Below, in pieces: positions 27,680 through 36,569 of a DNA stretch of 37,870 nucleotides (position 1 is its first letter; each line of letters begins with the position of its first letter). Made by a program: the position numbers and the translations under genes. Where the stretch lies: positions 1 to 37,870 of the forward strand of contig PCBO01000118.1 of the NCBI GenBank assembly GCA_002730975.1, read 5' to 3'. The stretch is from Opitutia bacterium. Lineage in GTDB: Bacteria; Verrucomicrobiota; Verrucomicrobiia; Opitutales; Seribacteraceae. The notes below the pieces were generated by a model. It was not told where the DNA came from. It made no database searches and was given only the letters and a program-made list of their open reading frames with translations.

Positions 27680-29137
27680 CTAGCGACCTTCTTTCCGAAT
27701 CCAATTAAGAGCGTTGGAATACTTTCGAGCTTTATTTATTTTTGCTTTCGGAGGATTCGGGATACTCTCCCGCCTGTCCAACCAGTGCAAGACTCCATCG
27801 TAACGAAATGCACTAGACCTTGTATTCAGATTCGTTTCAGTTGTCCCCATTCCACTTTTTCGACCAAAGAATTTGCGGACGGATTCGTAATCGAAGCCTA
27901 TTTTTTCTGAGCTCGGGGATAATCCAACCTCGCGCGGTTGAAGTAATCTGGCAATAGAGTCATACTCCCAAGGAATAGGTTCTTGAATTCCCACAAGAGG
28001 ACTTTTATCAATATAACTCTCAAGATCGATGGACTCTTTCGGTTCGCTATGACCGACGTACACGTCGTCACGTCCTGAAGTTTTAGAAGAATTACGTGAC
28101 AGCCATTGGCTCAATCCCACATAACGACGAGGACTGTTGTTAGGACCAATGAGTGTAGTCTTCTTTCTGGGACCCAACTGAATCAAAGTTGATTTATCGG
28201 ATTCGATATTGGCTCCATTGGAGTGAGGTTCTCTAAAGGACAGACTCGTCGAACCCACTGCTTCCAAGCTCGAGGGTTCAGCATCCGCTCCGGAATATCC
28301 GAGATTGGAGATGGGTGAGCTCGAAAAGGGAGGTTCCGGTTGATTGTCGCTTTCAAAAGTGAGCCTATTTACGGTATTGACGGGTTTCTCCGGCGGTGAG
28401 GCTTCATCCGTCGAAAGGCCAAGCGCGAGGTCAAGTGAAGATTTCTTATTCCGTAGATCTTTGACCGAACCGGTAAGTTTCAAATCGGTGTGAGCAAGAG
28501 GCTTTTCAAGCATAGGTTTGTTCACTTTGGAGGACTCGCCCTCCCCTAATTCATTCTGGAGGGAATCCGAGTCAGGTGTTGAATTCTTGGTAAAGATGTC
28601 CGCCAAAGGCGTGTCGACTTCGGGATTGGTGTTTCCTTCTCCGAAATTGTTCGTATCATTTGTTTTTTCGGGGATGTCCAAAGCATTTTCTGATTCGAGG
28701 GAATGGTTTTCTTTCCCATAGGATCCCGGTGCTTCAGATTGGGTTTCAACTATCGAGGGTGTTGGGTTTGCTTTAGCCTTAGATGAGAGGTTCGAGTCTG
28801 ATGGAGTGGACTCGGTCTTGTCTACATCGGGTTGATCCAACTCAGAAGAATGTACACCCTGCCCTTCCGCTAAGTCGGCAAGTGCGGATGCTGTTTTCGG
28901 CGATTTATTTGAAACATCATTGGAAACAGGCTTGAACTGTGAACCGGTTTCAGTGAAGGCTTCTCCCGACCCACCTCCATTATTCTCAATCTCCCGAACC
29001 ACCTCCTTTTCTTTAAATTGCTCTGGAAGGTCGGTTAGAGAGGCGGAACTGTCAGTGGAGTCGCGTTTAGTCGTGGCGCAATTACACAGGCACGCTAGTA
29101 CCAAAGTAGCCAAAAATCTTTCACCTCTTATGGTCAT
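27680..29137 (-). CDS. Low-complexity lipoprotein with five Y...WL.R motifs
   Basis: 485 residues. A basic start and a hydrophobic run end in the lipobox LCNC (C20), so the protein is probably a lipoprotein. Residues 25-330 are rich in Ser, Asp, Glu, Pro and Asn and look disordered. The C-terminus carries five degenerate copies of one motif: YVGLSQWLSR (339-348), YDSIARLLQPR (392-402), YESVRKFFGRK (417-427), YDGVLHWLDRR (446-456) and YSNALNWIRKE (473-483). The pattern is Y-x-[GSN]-[VILA]-x-x-[WLF]-[LIF]-x-[RK]. Each could be a short amphipathic helix that docks to a partner. Its ATG overlaps the stop of the upstream 940-residue gene (ATGA), which points to that protein as partner. Not recognised. 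Confidence 0.75.
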   Translation of the reverse strand: MTIRGERFLATLVLACLCNCATTKRDSTDSSASLTDLPEQFKEKEVVREIENNGGGSGEAFTETGSQFKPVSNDVSNKSPKTASALADLAEGQGVHSSELDQPDVDKTESTPSDSNLSSKAKANPTPSIVETQSEAPGSYGKENHSLESENALDIPEKTNDTNNFGEGNTNPEVDTPLADIFTKNSTPDSDSLQNELGEGESSKVNKPMLEKPLAHTDLKLTGSVKDLRNKKSSLDLALGLSTDEASPPEKPVNTVNRLTFESDNQPEPPFSSSPISNLGYSGADAEPSSLEAVGSTSLSFREPHSNGANIESDKSTLIQLGPRKKTTLIGPNNSPRRYVGLSQWLSRNSSKTSGRDDVYVGHSEPKESIDLESYIDKSPLVGIQEPIPWEYDSIARLLQPREVGLSPSSEKIGFDYESVRKFFGRKSGMGTTETNLNTRSSAFRYDGVLHWLDRRESIPNPPKAKINKARKYSNALNWIRKEGR

Positions 29138-31956
29138 GGATTATCTATGTCGGATGGAACGGTGTCCGTTATTACCTCGGGGAAACCGGAATCGGGAGAT
29201 AAAGGGTTGAGAGCCTCCACGATCAGGTCGACACTTCGACGAAGAGCGGATCCACCCGGTTCTTGTGTACCTAAGGCAAGGGAAAAAGTACCTTTTGTCT
29301 TTCCTTTTGATCGCTTGCGGAATTCCTTAGACCGAAAAATCTCGAACCCCTTTGACTGCGATAGATCAACTCGTTCAAGGATTTGCGTCACAGTATTGAA
29401 GTCGAATTTCTGGGCAAATAACTCCATGAATTCTCCGGAAAAACCCTGCAGGGCAGAAGCATGTTTTCCGTTTCGAACTTCTTCGAGTTCACCAGCTACG
29501 CGAACGCCGAAACCCTCTTCGAGAACAGGCTTATCGTAAATGTATTGCCCGTCCAGAATGACTTCTCCATCCATCATCTTTCCTGATAATAGAAGGCGAA
29601 AGTCTAGAAATTGGCGAAGATCCGAGTAAAGATGGTCTTCCTCCTTTTCCTTCGGGATTCCAGCAAAGAAGCGTTTTGAATCGAAAGAAAGCGCGACATC
29701 GAAATCAGCTCTCGCAAGATCGCCAAAAGCATCGTCGCTCCGAGCATCATATGGAACTGATCGAGCAAAAATATCACGAAGTTCTGCATCGAGAAAAGTA
29801 GGAGAAGGGACATCGGACCACCAAGAAGTTAGGGCCACCAGGCAATTCTCGTCGAAACCGATTGAGACATGTTCGCTCTTGTGACTGACTGCAACGTAAC
29901 TTGGCGAGATGTTTTCAACGACACGCCATTCGGGAGAAGCACTTTTGAGGTCGAGTTGACGCAGTACGAATTCTTTCAGAGCCCCGGCATTCTCGAGAGG
30001 AAAAACCAAGGCGAAAAGAACGTCGCTTTCGCGCCCAAGGCGTTGAAGCTGACCCGGGAATTTAAGGAAATAGAGAAACCGTCCTTCGTTTGCCACGCCA
30101 CAAGCCTCGGGATCCCAGCATACGTTGCGGACGAAAGGGGCTCGGCGAACAAAACCATCGAGCACAATCTTGGGAATCCCGACTTCTTCCATTCCTCGAG
30201 CCCCCGTAAATGCGAAAGCGGCAAAGGCGTCTTCGGGTAGATATCCAAATGCTTTGGAATCTTTTCCTCGAGCAGTCCTGGAAACTTTCCCGTCCGAAAA
30301 ACCGTGCCCGCTGGAAGTGGCCTCATCACTGTCTCCAAGAAATGTGTAACCGCCCCAAAGCACAACTAAACCAACTACCAGAAATATCGGGAGCAAACCT
30401 AGTCTCGTCCAAATCTTGTCGCCTGAACTAGTCTCTCCACCTTCCTCCATAATAATCGAATCACCTTGACCAATAGCGACCGTCCCATCGGAAGAAACGC
30501 TGCTCACAACCTTGGGTTTCATCAGAGATGCGTTGAAAGCAACGACAAGTGTAACGGCAAGAGGGTCAAAAACCAGCACGAGGATAAGGATGAACCATTT
30601 CACAACATGGTTCACTCCTGATGCCGTAGCTTCACGAATAAGGGTGGCATCACCAGTTGCTTCCGCTTCCTCAATTGAAGAGTCGAAGGCGCTTGCAATA
30701 AATTTGAATGATCCTATGTCAGCCAGCCTAATGTCTCCCTGAATCTTGAGGATTTGCTGTTCGGCATCTTCTTTTTTTGCAAGAAGCCCGGCTTTCTTTG
30801 CTTCGAGCTCTGCTGAACTGTCGGGACCAAACTCGCTCTCAGTTTCACTGAATTGAGTTATTTTTCGGCTTGCTTCTGCAATTTCGTCCTCCAATGCAAC
30901 CATGCGTTCATCTACCGAGGAACGAGCATTCCGAAGATTCTCGAGGGCGGTTCGAATATTGTCTGCCTGCTCGGCTCCCCCAGTTGTCAAACCGGTTATC
31001 TGAGTGCTAGCCTGACTGACTTCCTTTTGCAGCGTAGTTATTCGTTGATCCAAGGGTGTGTTCTGCTTAGCAAGATCATCACGGGCTTTCTGAGCATTTG
31101 CGTGAAAGGCCACAATTTGAGAACGCAGGGACTCTCTTACCGGTCCTTGAGTCTCGAGTAATTTCGCTGCTTGTTTGAGTCCATCTTCCTTAAACAGTCC
31201 TCCGGGACCTTTGTCACGATAGACTTTTACGGCCGCATCGAGTTCTGATATCCGTTCGTTTACTTTTTCGATGCCCTTTAATTCCGATACGATTCGTAGG
31301 TCCACCTCCTCCTTAAGAGCTTTTTTTTGAGCCTCAAGTTTTTCAATGTCTCCCTTTCGATCTGTGATGAAACCCTCGATGCGAGTCTTTTCAGCTTCAC
31401 GGCGTTCTCTTTCCCCGAGAATCGTTTGATCGGCTTCTTGGCTAAGTCGGGTCTTGGCTTCCTCGGCGGCAACTATGTCTTTACGTCGTTCCGCGATGTA
31501 ACTTTCCAGGCGCAGACGTTCTTCAGCATGCTTTTCTTCTCGAATAAGCGAGCCCTTTGCTCCCGAATCACGATAAGCGGCGATTTGACGATCGTACTCT
31601 CGTTGCTGTATTTGCAAGCTGGATATTTTCTTTTCATAGCCCTCAATTTGATTGAGAGTTTCGTCAAAGGCTTGGGTCAAATAGCCATAAATACCTGCTG
31701 AAGTGATGCATACGAGAACTCCGACCGCGATCAGTAGATAAAGACGTAAGGTCTTATTGCAGGTCTTCCAGTGACGGTAAAGAAAGGAGGCGGCCACCAA
31801 TTTTCCAAACTCCAGACTCGAAGCCATGATTACTATGGGGACGGTGAAAGCACTGACGGAACCGAAAGTCAGGGCTATTCCCCTTACGCTGAAATAAGCC
31901 GCGCATCCTGCAATAAATAGTGCTGCCGCACCGATAGTTAGGGTGAAGAAGTTCAT
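29134..31956 (-). CDS. Membrane coiled-coil protein fused to an envelope domain
   Basis: 940 residues. Three membrane helices lie near 3-25, 30-52 and 72-95 (with SLEFGKLVAASFLYRHWK between 2 and 3). A long charged coiled coil covers about 100-430. A fourth helix (VVKWFILILVLVFDPLAVTL) lies near 455-480 and a fifth (LGLLPIFLVVGLVVLWGG) near 520-540. The rest, about 550-940, is a soluble domain with alternating strands and helices that looks extracytoplasmic. The first part resembles a membrane protein I recall from marine tailed phages with the same EFGKL..A.FLYR.W and FDPLAV motifs. The C-terminal domain starts FGYLPEDAFAAFAF, in the style of DUF4836/DUF3352 proteins (tentative). Coupled by ATGA to the lipoprotein; the LRR gene lies 105 bases upstream. 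Confidence 0.8.
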   Translation of the reverse strand: MNFFTLTIGAAALFIAGCAAYFSVRGIALTFGSVSAFTVPIVIMASSLEFGKLVAASFLYRHWKTCNKTLRLYLLIAVGVLVCITSAGIYGYLTQAFDETLNQIEGYEKKISSLQIQQREYDRQIAAYRDSGAKGSLIREEKHAEERLRLESYIAERRKDIVAAEEAKTRLSQEADQTILGERERREAEKTRIEGFITDRKGDIEKLEAQKKALKEEVDLRIVSELKGIEKVNERISELDAAVKVYRDKGPGGLFKEDGLKQAAKLLETQGPVRESLRSQIVAFHANAQKARDDLAKQNTPLDQRITTLQKEVSQASTQITGLTTGGAEQADNIRTALENLRNARSSVDERMVALEDEIAEASRKITQFSETESEFGPDSSAELEAKKAGLLAKKEDAEQQILKIQGDIRLADIGSFKFIASAFDSSIEEAEATGDATLIREATASGVNHVVKWFILILVLVFDPLAVTLVVAFNASLMKPKVVSSVSSDGTVAIGQGDSIIMEEGGETSSGDKIWTRLGLLPIFLVVGLVVLWGGYTFLGDSDEATSSGHGFSDGKVSRTARGKDSKAFGYLPEDAFAAFAFTGARGMEEVGIPKIVLDGFVRRAPFVRNVCWDPEACGVANEGRFLYFLKFPGQLQRLGRESDVLFALVFPLENAGALKEFVLRQLDLKSASPEWRVVENISPSYVAVSHKSEHVSIGFDENCLVALTSWWSDVPSPTFLDAELRDIFARSVPYDARSDDAFGDLARADFDVALSFDSKRFFAGIPKEKEEDHLYSDLRQFLDFRLLLSGKMMDGEVILDGQYIYDKPVLEEGFGVRVAGELEEVRNGKHASALQGFSGEFMELFAQKFDFNTVTQILERVDLSQSKGFEIFRSKEFRKRSKGKTKGTFSLALGTQEPGGSALRRSVDLIVEALNPLSPDSGFPEVITDTVPSDIDNP

Positions 31957-32061
31957 GCTAGGTTGGAGTGAATCATGTCAGCTGCTCTCGCTTCAATGAA
32001 AAGTTTTATTTCTATGAATGGATTACTTTGGCTAGCTTTTGACATGGTTCCCTGATTTGGT

Positions 32062-33048
32062 TTAGTTTGTCTCGCAGTGACCGGAGGCTACTCGATTCAG
32101 AAAAATCTCCGGTGTTTGATCCTCTGGATCTCCCACTTCTCCTAGGAATTCCAACTGTTGGAGACCGGAAAGAAAAAAAAGTTGATCCTCCGAAAAGTTC
32201 TTTGCCGTTAACCTTAGACGACGCAAGGGCATACGGGACAGTGGTTCAAGATTTTCAATGGTAAGACCAGTTAGAGTGATTTCCTCCACTGGAGATTCTG
32301 CGAGAGGCGAAAGATCAGTCACTGCCGAACCTGATAGCCTGAGAACCTCCAGAGGCATTCCCTGCAATGGCGATAGATCCGAAATTGCCGTAGCTCTGCA
32401 CTTGAGGATACGCAAAGGCATGCCACGCAAGTGGCGAATATTGATCACACCGGTGCCACTCAAGTCGAGTTCCTCCAAAGAAAGTTGTCGCAATGGGTAT
32501 ATGTTGTCCACTTCGGTTCTTAGTAAAATCAAGCGGGTCAACGGAAACTTTTGGATTAAGCGTAGATTCGTTATTTTAGAACCCCCCAAATCAAGATCGG
32601 TGATGGGACTTTCGAGCAGCGCCTCAAGGTCTTCCACTGGCGTTCTTTGCAGAATTACCCGTTGGAGGGGAGATTCGCATAACGGTGAAAGATCGGAAAT
32701 GGAGGTGCGCGAAAGATCTATCCATTCCAATGGCATCCCCTTTAAAGGGGACAGGTCTGACAACATGCTCCCCGCCAAGGACAAACCGTTTAACTGGAGG
32801 TTGGCCAATGAGAATATCTCGCTCCTCGGGCATTCGCTCAAGTCCAATTCCCGTACTGGAAAATCTTTTAGAAACGATAGATTGCTCGGTGAACCGGAAA
32901 GAGGCTTCAAGTGAACTCCTCCGTGCACGACGCGCACTTTACAAGGAAATCCTCGACTATCGAGTTCCTCTTCGCACGAACTCACGACATCCGGAAACGG
33001 AGCCACGAATTCAGAACCGCTTTTGTAATCCACCGACAAATCCACCAC
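32062..33048 (-). CDS. Leucine-rich-repeat protein with 21-residue repeats
   Basis: 328 residues from GTG 33048; a TAA lies just upstream in frame, so the start cannot be much earlier. After a short N-terminal part there are about ten near-perfect 21-residue repeats with the core L..LDLS.T.VSDLSPL.GMP (for example LEWIDLSRTSISDLSPLCES and LEVLRLSGSAVTDLSPLAES). This repeat type is frequent in Planctomycetes and Verrucomicrobia, often attached to kinases. Here it stands alone without signal peptide or membrane anchor, so it is probably a cytoplasmic binding scaffold. The C-terminus ends with an irregular cap. It lies upstream of the membrane coiled-coil gene on the same strand and divergent from the ankyrin lipoprotein. 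Confidence 0.88.
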   Translation of the reverse strand: MVDLSVDYKSGSEFVAPFPDVVSSCEEELDSRGFPCKVRVVHGGVHLKPLSGSPSNLSFLKDFPVRELDLSECPRSEIFSLANLQLNGLSLAGSMLSDLSPLKGMPLEWIDLSRTSISDLSPLCESPLQRVILQRTPVEDLEALLESPITDLDLGGSKITNLRLIQKFPLTRLILLRTEVDNIYPLRQLSLEELDLSGTGVINIRHLRGMPLRILKCRATAISDLSPLQGMPLEVLRLSGSAVTDLSPLAESPVEEITLTGLTIENLEPLSRMPLRRLRLTAKNFSEDQLFFLSGLQQLEFLGEVGDPEDQTPEIFLNRVASGHCETN

Positions 33049-33219
33049 TGATTCTTTTTCTTAGTGAGTATTCTCGTGAAATGCAAGTCGCCACTTGCCG
33101 TTTGGCCCAAAAAATCAAAATCAAGGAGATTTGTTTCAACATTCTCTTTACCCAAAGGGAATTTTTTATTTGTGGCCAAGGCTGATTATGAGGATTCTAT
33201 ATTTCGATATCCATATGAA

Positions 33220-35313
33220 ATGAAAAAATCACACGTCATTCTTCTCGGCTTTATTTTTCTATTGAACTTATTTGGTTGCTCCGATGATCCGGCATCCCCT
33301 CTCCCTACTGACCCCGGCGACGCAAACCAATCAACTGAAGGTGAAGCAAACGCCACAGGGTCCCCTTATGCTGAAGCCAACGGCACGGTCACCCAAGCAT
33401 GGTTCGGACCTCCTTCGAGCGCGTCGCTAATACTTGCTCTTCGTCCGGATCAAATGGAAACTTCTTCAGTTGCCAAGCTCACGGACTGGATCGCTTTAGG
33501 ATTCGAAGTAAACTTTACAATCCCCTCGCCCTTGCCTCTCGCCCTCTTTTCGATGGGCGAACCAGTTTATCTTTTCTTGGAAGGTGGGGAAATGAGCGTC
33601 TTGGGGGGCGCCTCGACTTCAGTCAACGAAAAGGCATCCATTCCAGGATTCACAGTCATCACCAAGGATGGTCGTCGAGCCATCGTAACGGGCGAATCTC
33701 CCGAATCGATTTCCAATGCGCAAAGTCTACTTGCCGACCAACCCTATTCCGCTTCAACCGAAAACCTTCGCTCTTTCGTTGAGAGCTTTTCATCCGCCGG
33801 ATTGTATCTTGCCGCGTCTGGTTTTGCCGTTGATTTAGGATCCGCTCCCGGTTCTCTCTCTGCATCGGTTCGTCATCTAAGCTCCGGAACCGAACCTGTC
33901 ACTCCCTCCGGAAACTTGCAATGGGGAGTGATTCCGGGCCAGTCCGCCGCCTTCTTCGGCGCCACCGATTCCAACACTCTTCTCCGACCTTTTGCTCACT
34001 TTCTCCTCAGTCGCCTGATTCCCGAGCATAATTCCACCGTTTCTTGGGCTCTGCGATTCGCTCAATTACTTGATTCCGGAGGAGCGACAGGGCAATCGTT
34101 TCCCGATCCATCGGGTGGCCATCTTTTTGCCCTTGCTCCACCTTCGGATGGAAACGTCACAATTACTTCTTTTGCAGTACCCGCCAAGCTCAAGAGAGCA
34201 AATTCGGCCTTGTTCGTGGATTTTGTCAAACTGGGTTCTTTGTTGAAATCCGGCTCATCTTCCCTTCTTGACCGCCCTGTATTTTCTCTTGCCTGTGAAA
34301 CTGCCAAGCAGTTAACGGTCGGTAGCGATTCCAAGTCACTGGATCTACAACTCAATTGGTTGGACTCATCGGAAGACGGACTGTCTTCCTTGCTCTCCTT
34401 CCTTGAGGCTCTTTCCATTCGACGAACGACGAGATCTTTCTATGAAGCCATACTCATAAATGATTTCCCTTCGGTCATGGATATTCTGGAAACGAACGAC
34501 ATTTCTTCGTTGAATTTGGCCGGGGGCATTACTCCTCTTCATTTCTGCGCATGGCAAGGGAAGGTTGAAGTTCTTCAAGTATGTATGGAAAAAGGTCTGC
34601 AGGTGGATCTACGGGATGACTCCAACCGTACTGCACTCCACATGGCAGCTTGGAGTGGAAACCCGGAAGCGGCTCAACTCCTGCTTGACGGCAACGCTTC
34701 CATCGATCTGCTCAATAACGACGGCGCCACCCCGGCGATGGAAGCCGCCCGCATCGGGAACCCGGGCACCCTCGACCTTCTCCTCGCGTCGGGTTCGGAC
34801 ATAAACGCCTCCGATGCTCGAGGAAATGGTCTCGTTGAGTACGCGGCATCAGGGGGACACAAGGCTCTCGTCACCATTCTAAAACGTCGTGGCGCTCCTC
34901 CGCGAAACAACTTGCACATCGCGGCCGGCATTGGCGATCTCGCGGCCCTTCGCTCACAGTTTCCCGATAACAATTCCACCGACGCCAACACCATCGACGG
35001 ATGGGGCGCGACACCGCTTCTTTATGCAGCATCGGGCGGACAATCGGATGCCTTCGATTACCTTCTCGAAAAAGGAGCAGACCCCAGAATAAAGGATGAA
35101 CTCGGTCTCACTCTCGTTCATGCCGCGGCTATGTCCGGAAACAGCAGGATTTTAGCCAAGGCCCTAGACCTCGGTCTTGCAGTTAATGCCCGCCACGCCG
35201 AACGTGGAGCTACCGCATTAGACTGGGCCATCGCACGCAAGGACGGTGTCGCCGCGGATGCGTTGCGGGCGGCGGGAGCAAAAACGGGTTGGGAACTCGA
35301 GAGCGGTCCCTGA
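33220..35313 (+). CDS. Ankyrin-repeat lipoprotein
   Basis: 697 residues from ATG 33220, which starts a signal peptide with lipobox LFGC (C20); the frame is open back to 33064 but that would place the signal internally. After the Cys comes a 25-residue linker with three sequons (DANQS, EANAT, EANGT). Residues about 45-425 form an unrecognised domain starting AWFGPPSSASLILALRPDQM. Residues about 430-690 contain eight ankyrin repeats (for example TALHMAAWSGNPEAAQLLL and TPLLYAASGGQSDAFDYLL). Exported ankyrin proteins usually bind partner proteins. The ankyrin part is much richer in G and C (43 of 60 in 34741-34800). Divergent from the LRR gene; the 171-base gap probably holds both promoters. Confidence 0.85.
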   Translation: MKKSHVILLGFIFLLNLFGCSDDPASPLPTDPGDANQSTEGEANATGSPYAEANGTVTQAWFGPPSSASLILALRPDQMETSSVAKLTDWIALGFEVNFTIPSPLPLALFSMGEPVYLFLEGGEMSVLGGASTSVNEKASIPGFTVITKDGRRAIVTGESPESISNAQSLLADQPYSASTENLRSFVESFSSAGLYLAASGFAVDLGSAPGSLSASVRHLSSGTEPVTPSGNLQWGVIPGQSAAFFGATDSNTLLRPFAHFLLSRLIPEHNSTVSWALRFAQLLDSGGATGQSFPDPSGGHLFALAPPSDGNVTITSFAVPAKLKRANSALFVDFVKLGSLLKSGSSSLLDRPVFSLACETAKQLTVGSDSKSLDLQLNWLDSSEDGLSSLLSFLEALSIRRTTRSFYEAILINDFPSVMDILETNDISSLNLAGGITPLHFCAWQGKVEVLQVCMEKGLQVDLRDDSNRTALHMAAWSGNPEAAQLLLDGNASIDLLNNDGATPAMEAARIGNPGTLDLLLASGSDINASDARGNGLVEYAASGGHKALVTILKRRGAPPRNNLHIAAGIGDLAALRSQFPDNNSTDANTIDGWGATPLLYAASGGQSDAFDYLLEKGADPRIKDELGLTLVHAAAMSGNSRILAKALDLGLAVNARHAERGATALDWAIARKDGVAADALRAAGAKTGWELESGP

Positions 35314-35327
35314 ACGGTATAACCGCC

Positions 35328-36569
35328 CTACCCTCCATCTTCGTCCGCCCAAGGCAGGGCGTGATCACCGCTCAGGGCCAACTTGGACGGAGGCGACTCC
35401 AATTCGAAAATGCTCCATGGGCCCGGCTGGTACGGGTACTTGCGGAGCATCCCCTCATCCACCGTTACGCCTAGTCCCGGACCATCGGGTAGCGCGAGCT
35501 CCCCGTTTATGGGACGTGGCGCATCGGGAACCAATTCGTCCGACAGAGGATAAGGGTACATTACCCGCGAATCTCGATGGGCATACTCGGGGTACTCCAA
35601 CCAAGCTGCCGTCTCACGAGAAAAGCAAGATCCGATCAAGGCGTCCGCCACGGTTTCCAATGCCGTGCCCCAGTTATGAAAAGCGAAGGCGACCTTCGAA
35701 CTTTCGCATAGGCTCAAAATTTCCCGTAGGCCGGAAAAACCACCGTGGTGGGATACGTCCGCCTGAGCGAAATCCACGCACCCGCCCTCCACTATTTCCT
35801 TGAAGCCTTCCACGTCGTGCTCGTGTTCGCCCGCTGCTACGGGAACGATATTCTTGCTGCGAAAAGCTGCGTAGGCCGCTCTATCCTCCACTGGTAAAGG
35901 TTCTTCCAGCCAAGTTACGCCCAGATCGGATACGGCACAGGCTACCTCCTCGATAGTCTCGGCGCCATAGGACTTGTCGCCCATTCGCCACCAGGCATGC
36001 GCATCCATGCATATACCCACTTCGGATCCCAACGCATCACGCATTAACTCCACCGTGCGGACGTCCTCGTCGGGTCCTAGGGCAGGCCTGTACTTGTATG
36101 CGTCGTATCCGCCTTCACAGACCGCAGCCGCCTCGGCCGCGTAACCCTCTGCCGTCTGGTACATACCTGCGCTTCCATAGCAACGAATTGAATTCTGTTT
36201 TCGTCCGCCAAAAAAATCTGTTGCAGAGCAGCCCTCGGCTTTGCCCCACAAGTCGTACAAGGCCACCTCAACTGCACCCATTGCGGCAAATGCCTGTGAT
36301 CCTAGTTTTGCCAAGGTCTCCGTCAAGAAACGAGATGGATCCCCTGGCTCTCTCCCCACAAGCAGATGGCTCAACTTGTCGTTAACCATTGACGCCGTTG
36401 TCTCCGATGCAGCACCGGGACCAAAACCGCACAATCCCGAATCAGTCGATACCTTTACGTATAAGGCGTCTCGTTTCAGTATGGTGCGTACGCCCCCGTG
36501 GAAAGGCAGTCTCACCGGTTCGGGCATGGGACAGGATAAAAGAAATGCTCGTACCTCAGTTATTTTCAT
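35328..36569 (-). CDS. Mandelate racemase/muconate lactonizing enzyme-family protein
   Basis: 413 residues, cytoplasmic member of the enolase superfamily. Numbering here puts the general-base strand at K159-Y-R161 (the KxK motif of MR, here K-Y-R), the metal ligands at D189, E222 or E223, and E248, and the His-Asp pair at D271 (DVSHHGG) and H298 (FHNW). This arrangement fits sugar-acid dehydratases (for example galactonate, rhamnonate or fuconate type). The exact substrate cannot be read, and no sugar transporter is adjacent. Fourteen bases separate it from the convergent ankyrin gene. The arginine in place of the second Lys is seen in several dehydratase subgroups. Confidence 0.88.
   Translation of the reverse strand: MKITEVRAFLLSCPMPEPVRLPFHGGVRTILKRDALYVKVSTDSGLCGFGPGAASETTASMVNDKLSHLLVGREPGDPSRFLTETLAKLGSQAFAAMGAVEVALYDLWGKAEGCSATDFFGGRKQNSIRCYGSAGMYQTAEGYAAEAAAVCEGGYDAYKYRPALGPDEDVRTVELMRDALGSEVGICMDAHAWWRMGDKSYGAETIEEVACAVSDLGVTWLEEPLPVEDRAAYAAFRSKNIVPVAAGEHEHDVEGFKEIVEGGCVDFAQADVSHHGGFSGLREILSLCESSKVAFAFHNWGTALETVADALIGSCFSRETAAWLEYPEYAHRDSRVMYPYPLSDELVPDAPRPINGELALPDGPGLGVTVDEGMLRKYPYQPGPWSIFELESPPSKLALSGDHALPWADEDGG

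Noticed and set aside
32062-33048. LRR protein as a secreted effector
   Set aside because: No signal peptide or lipobox at the only possible start; a stop lies directly upstream in frame.
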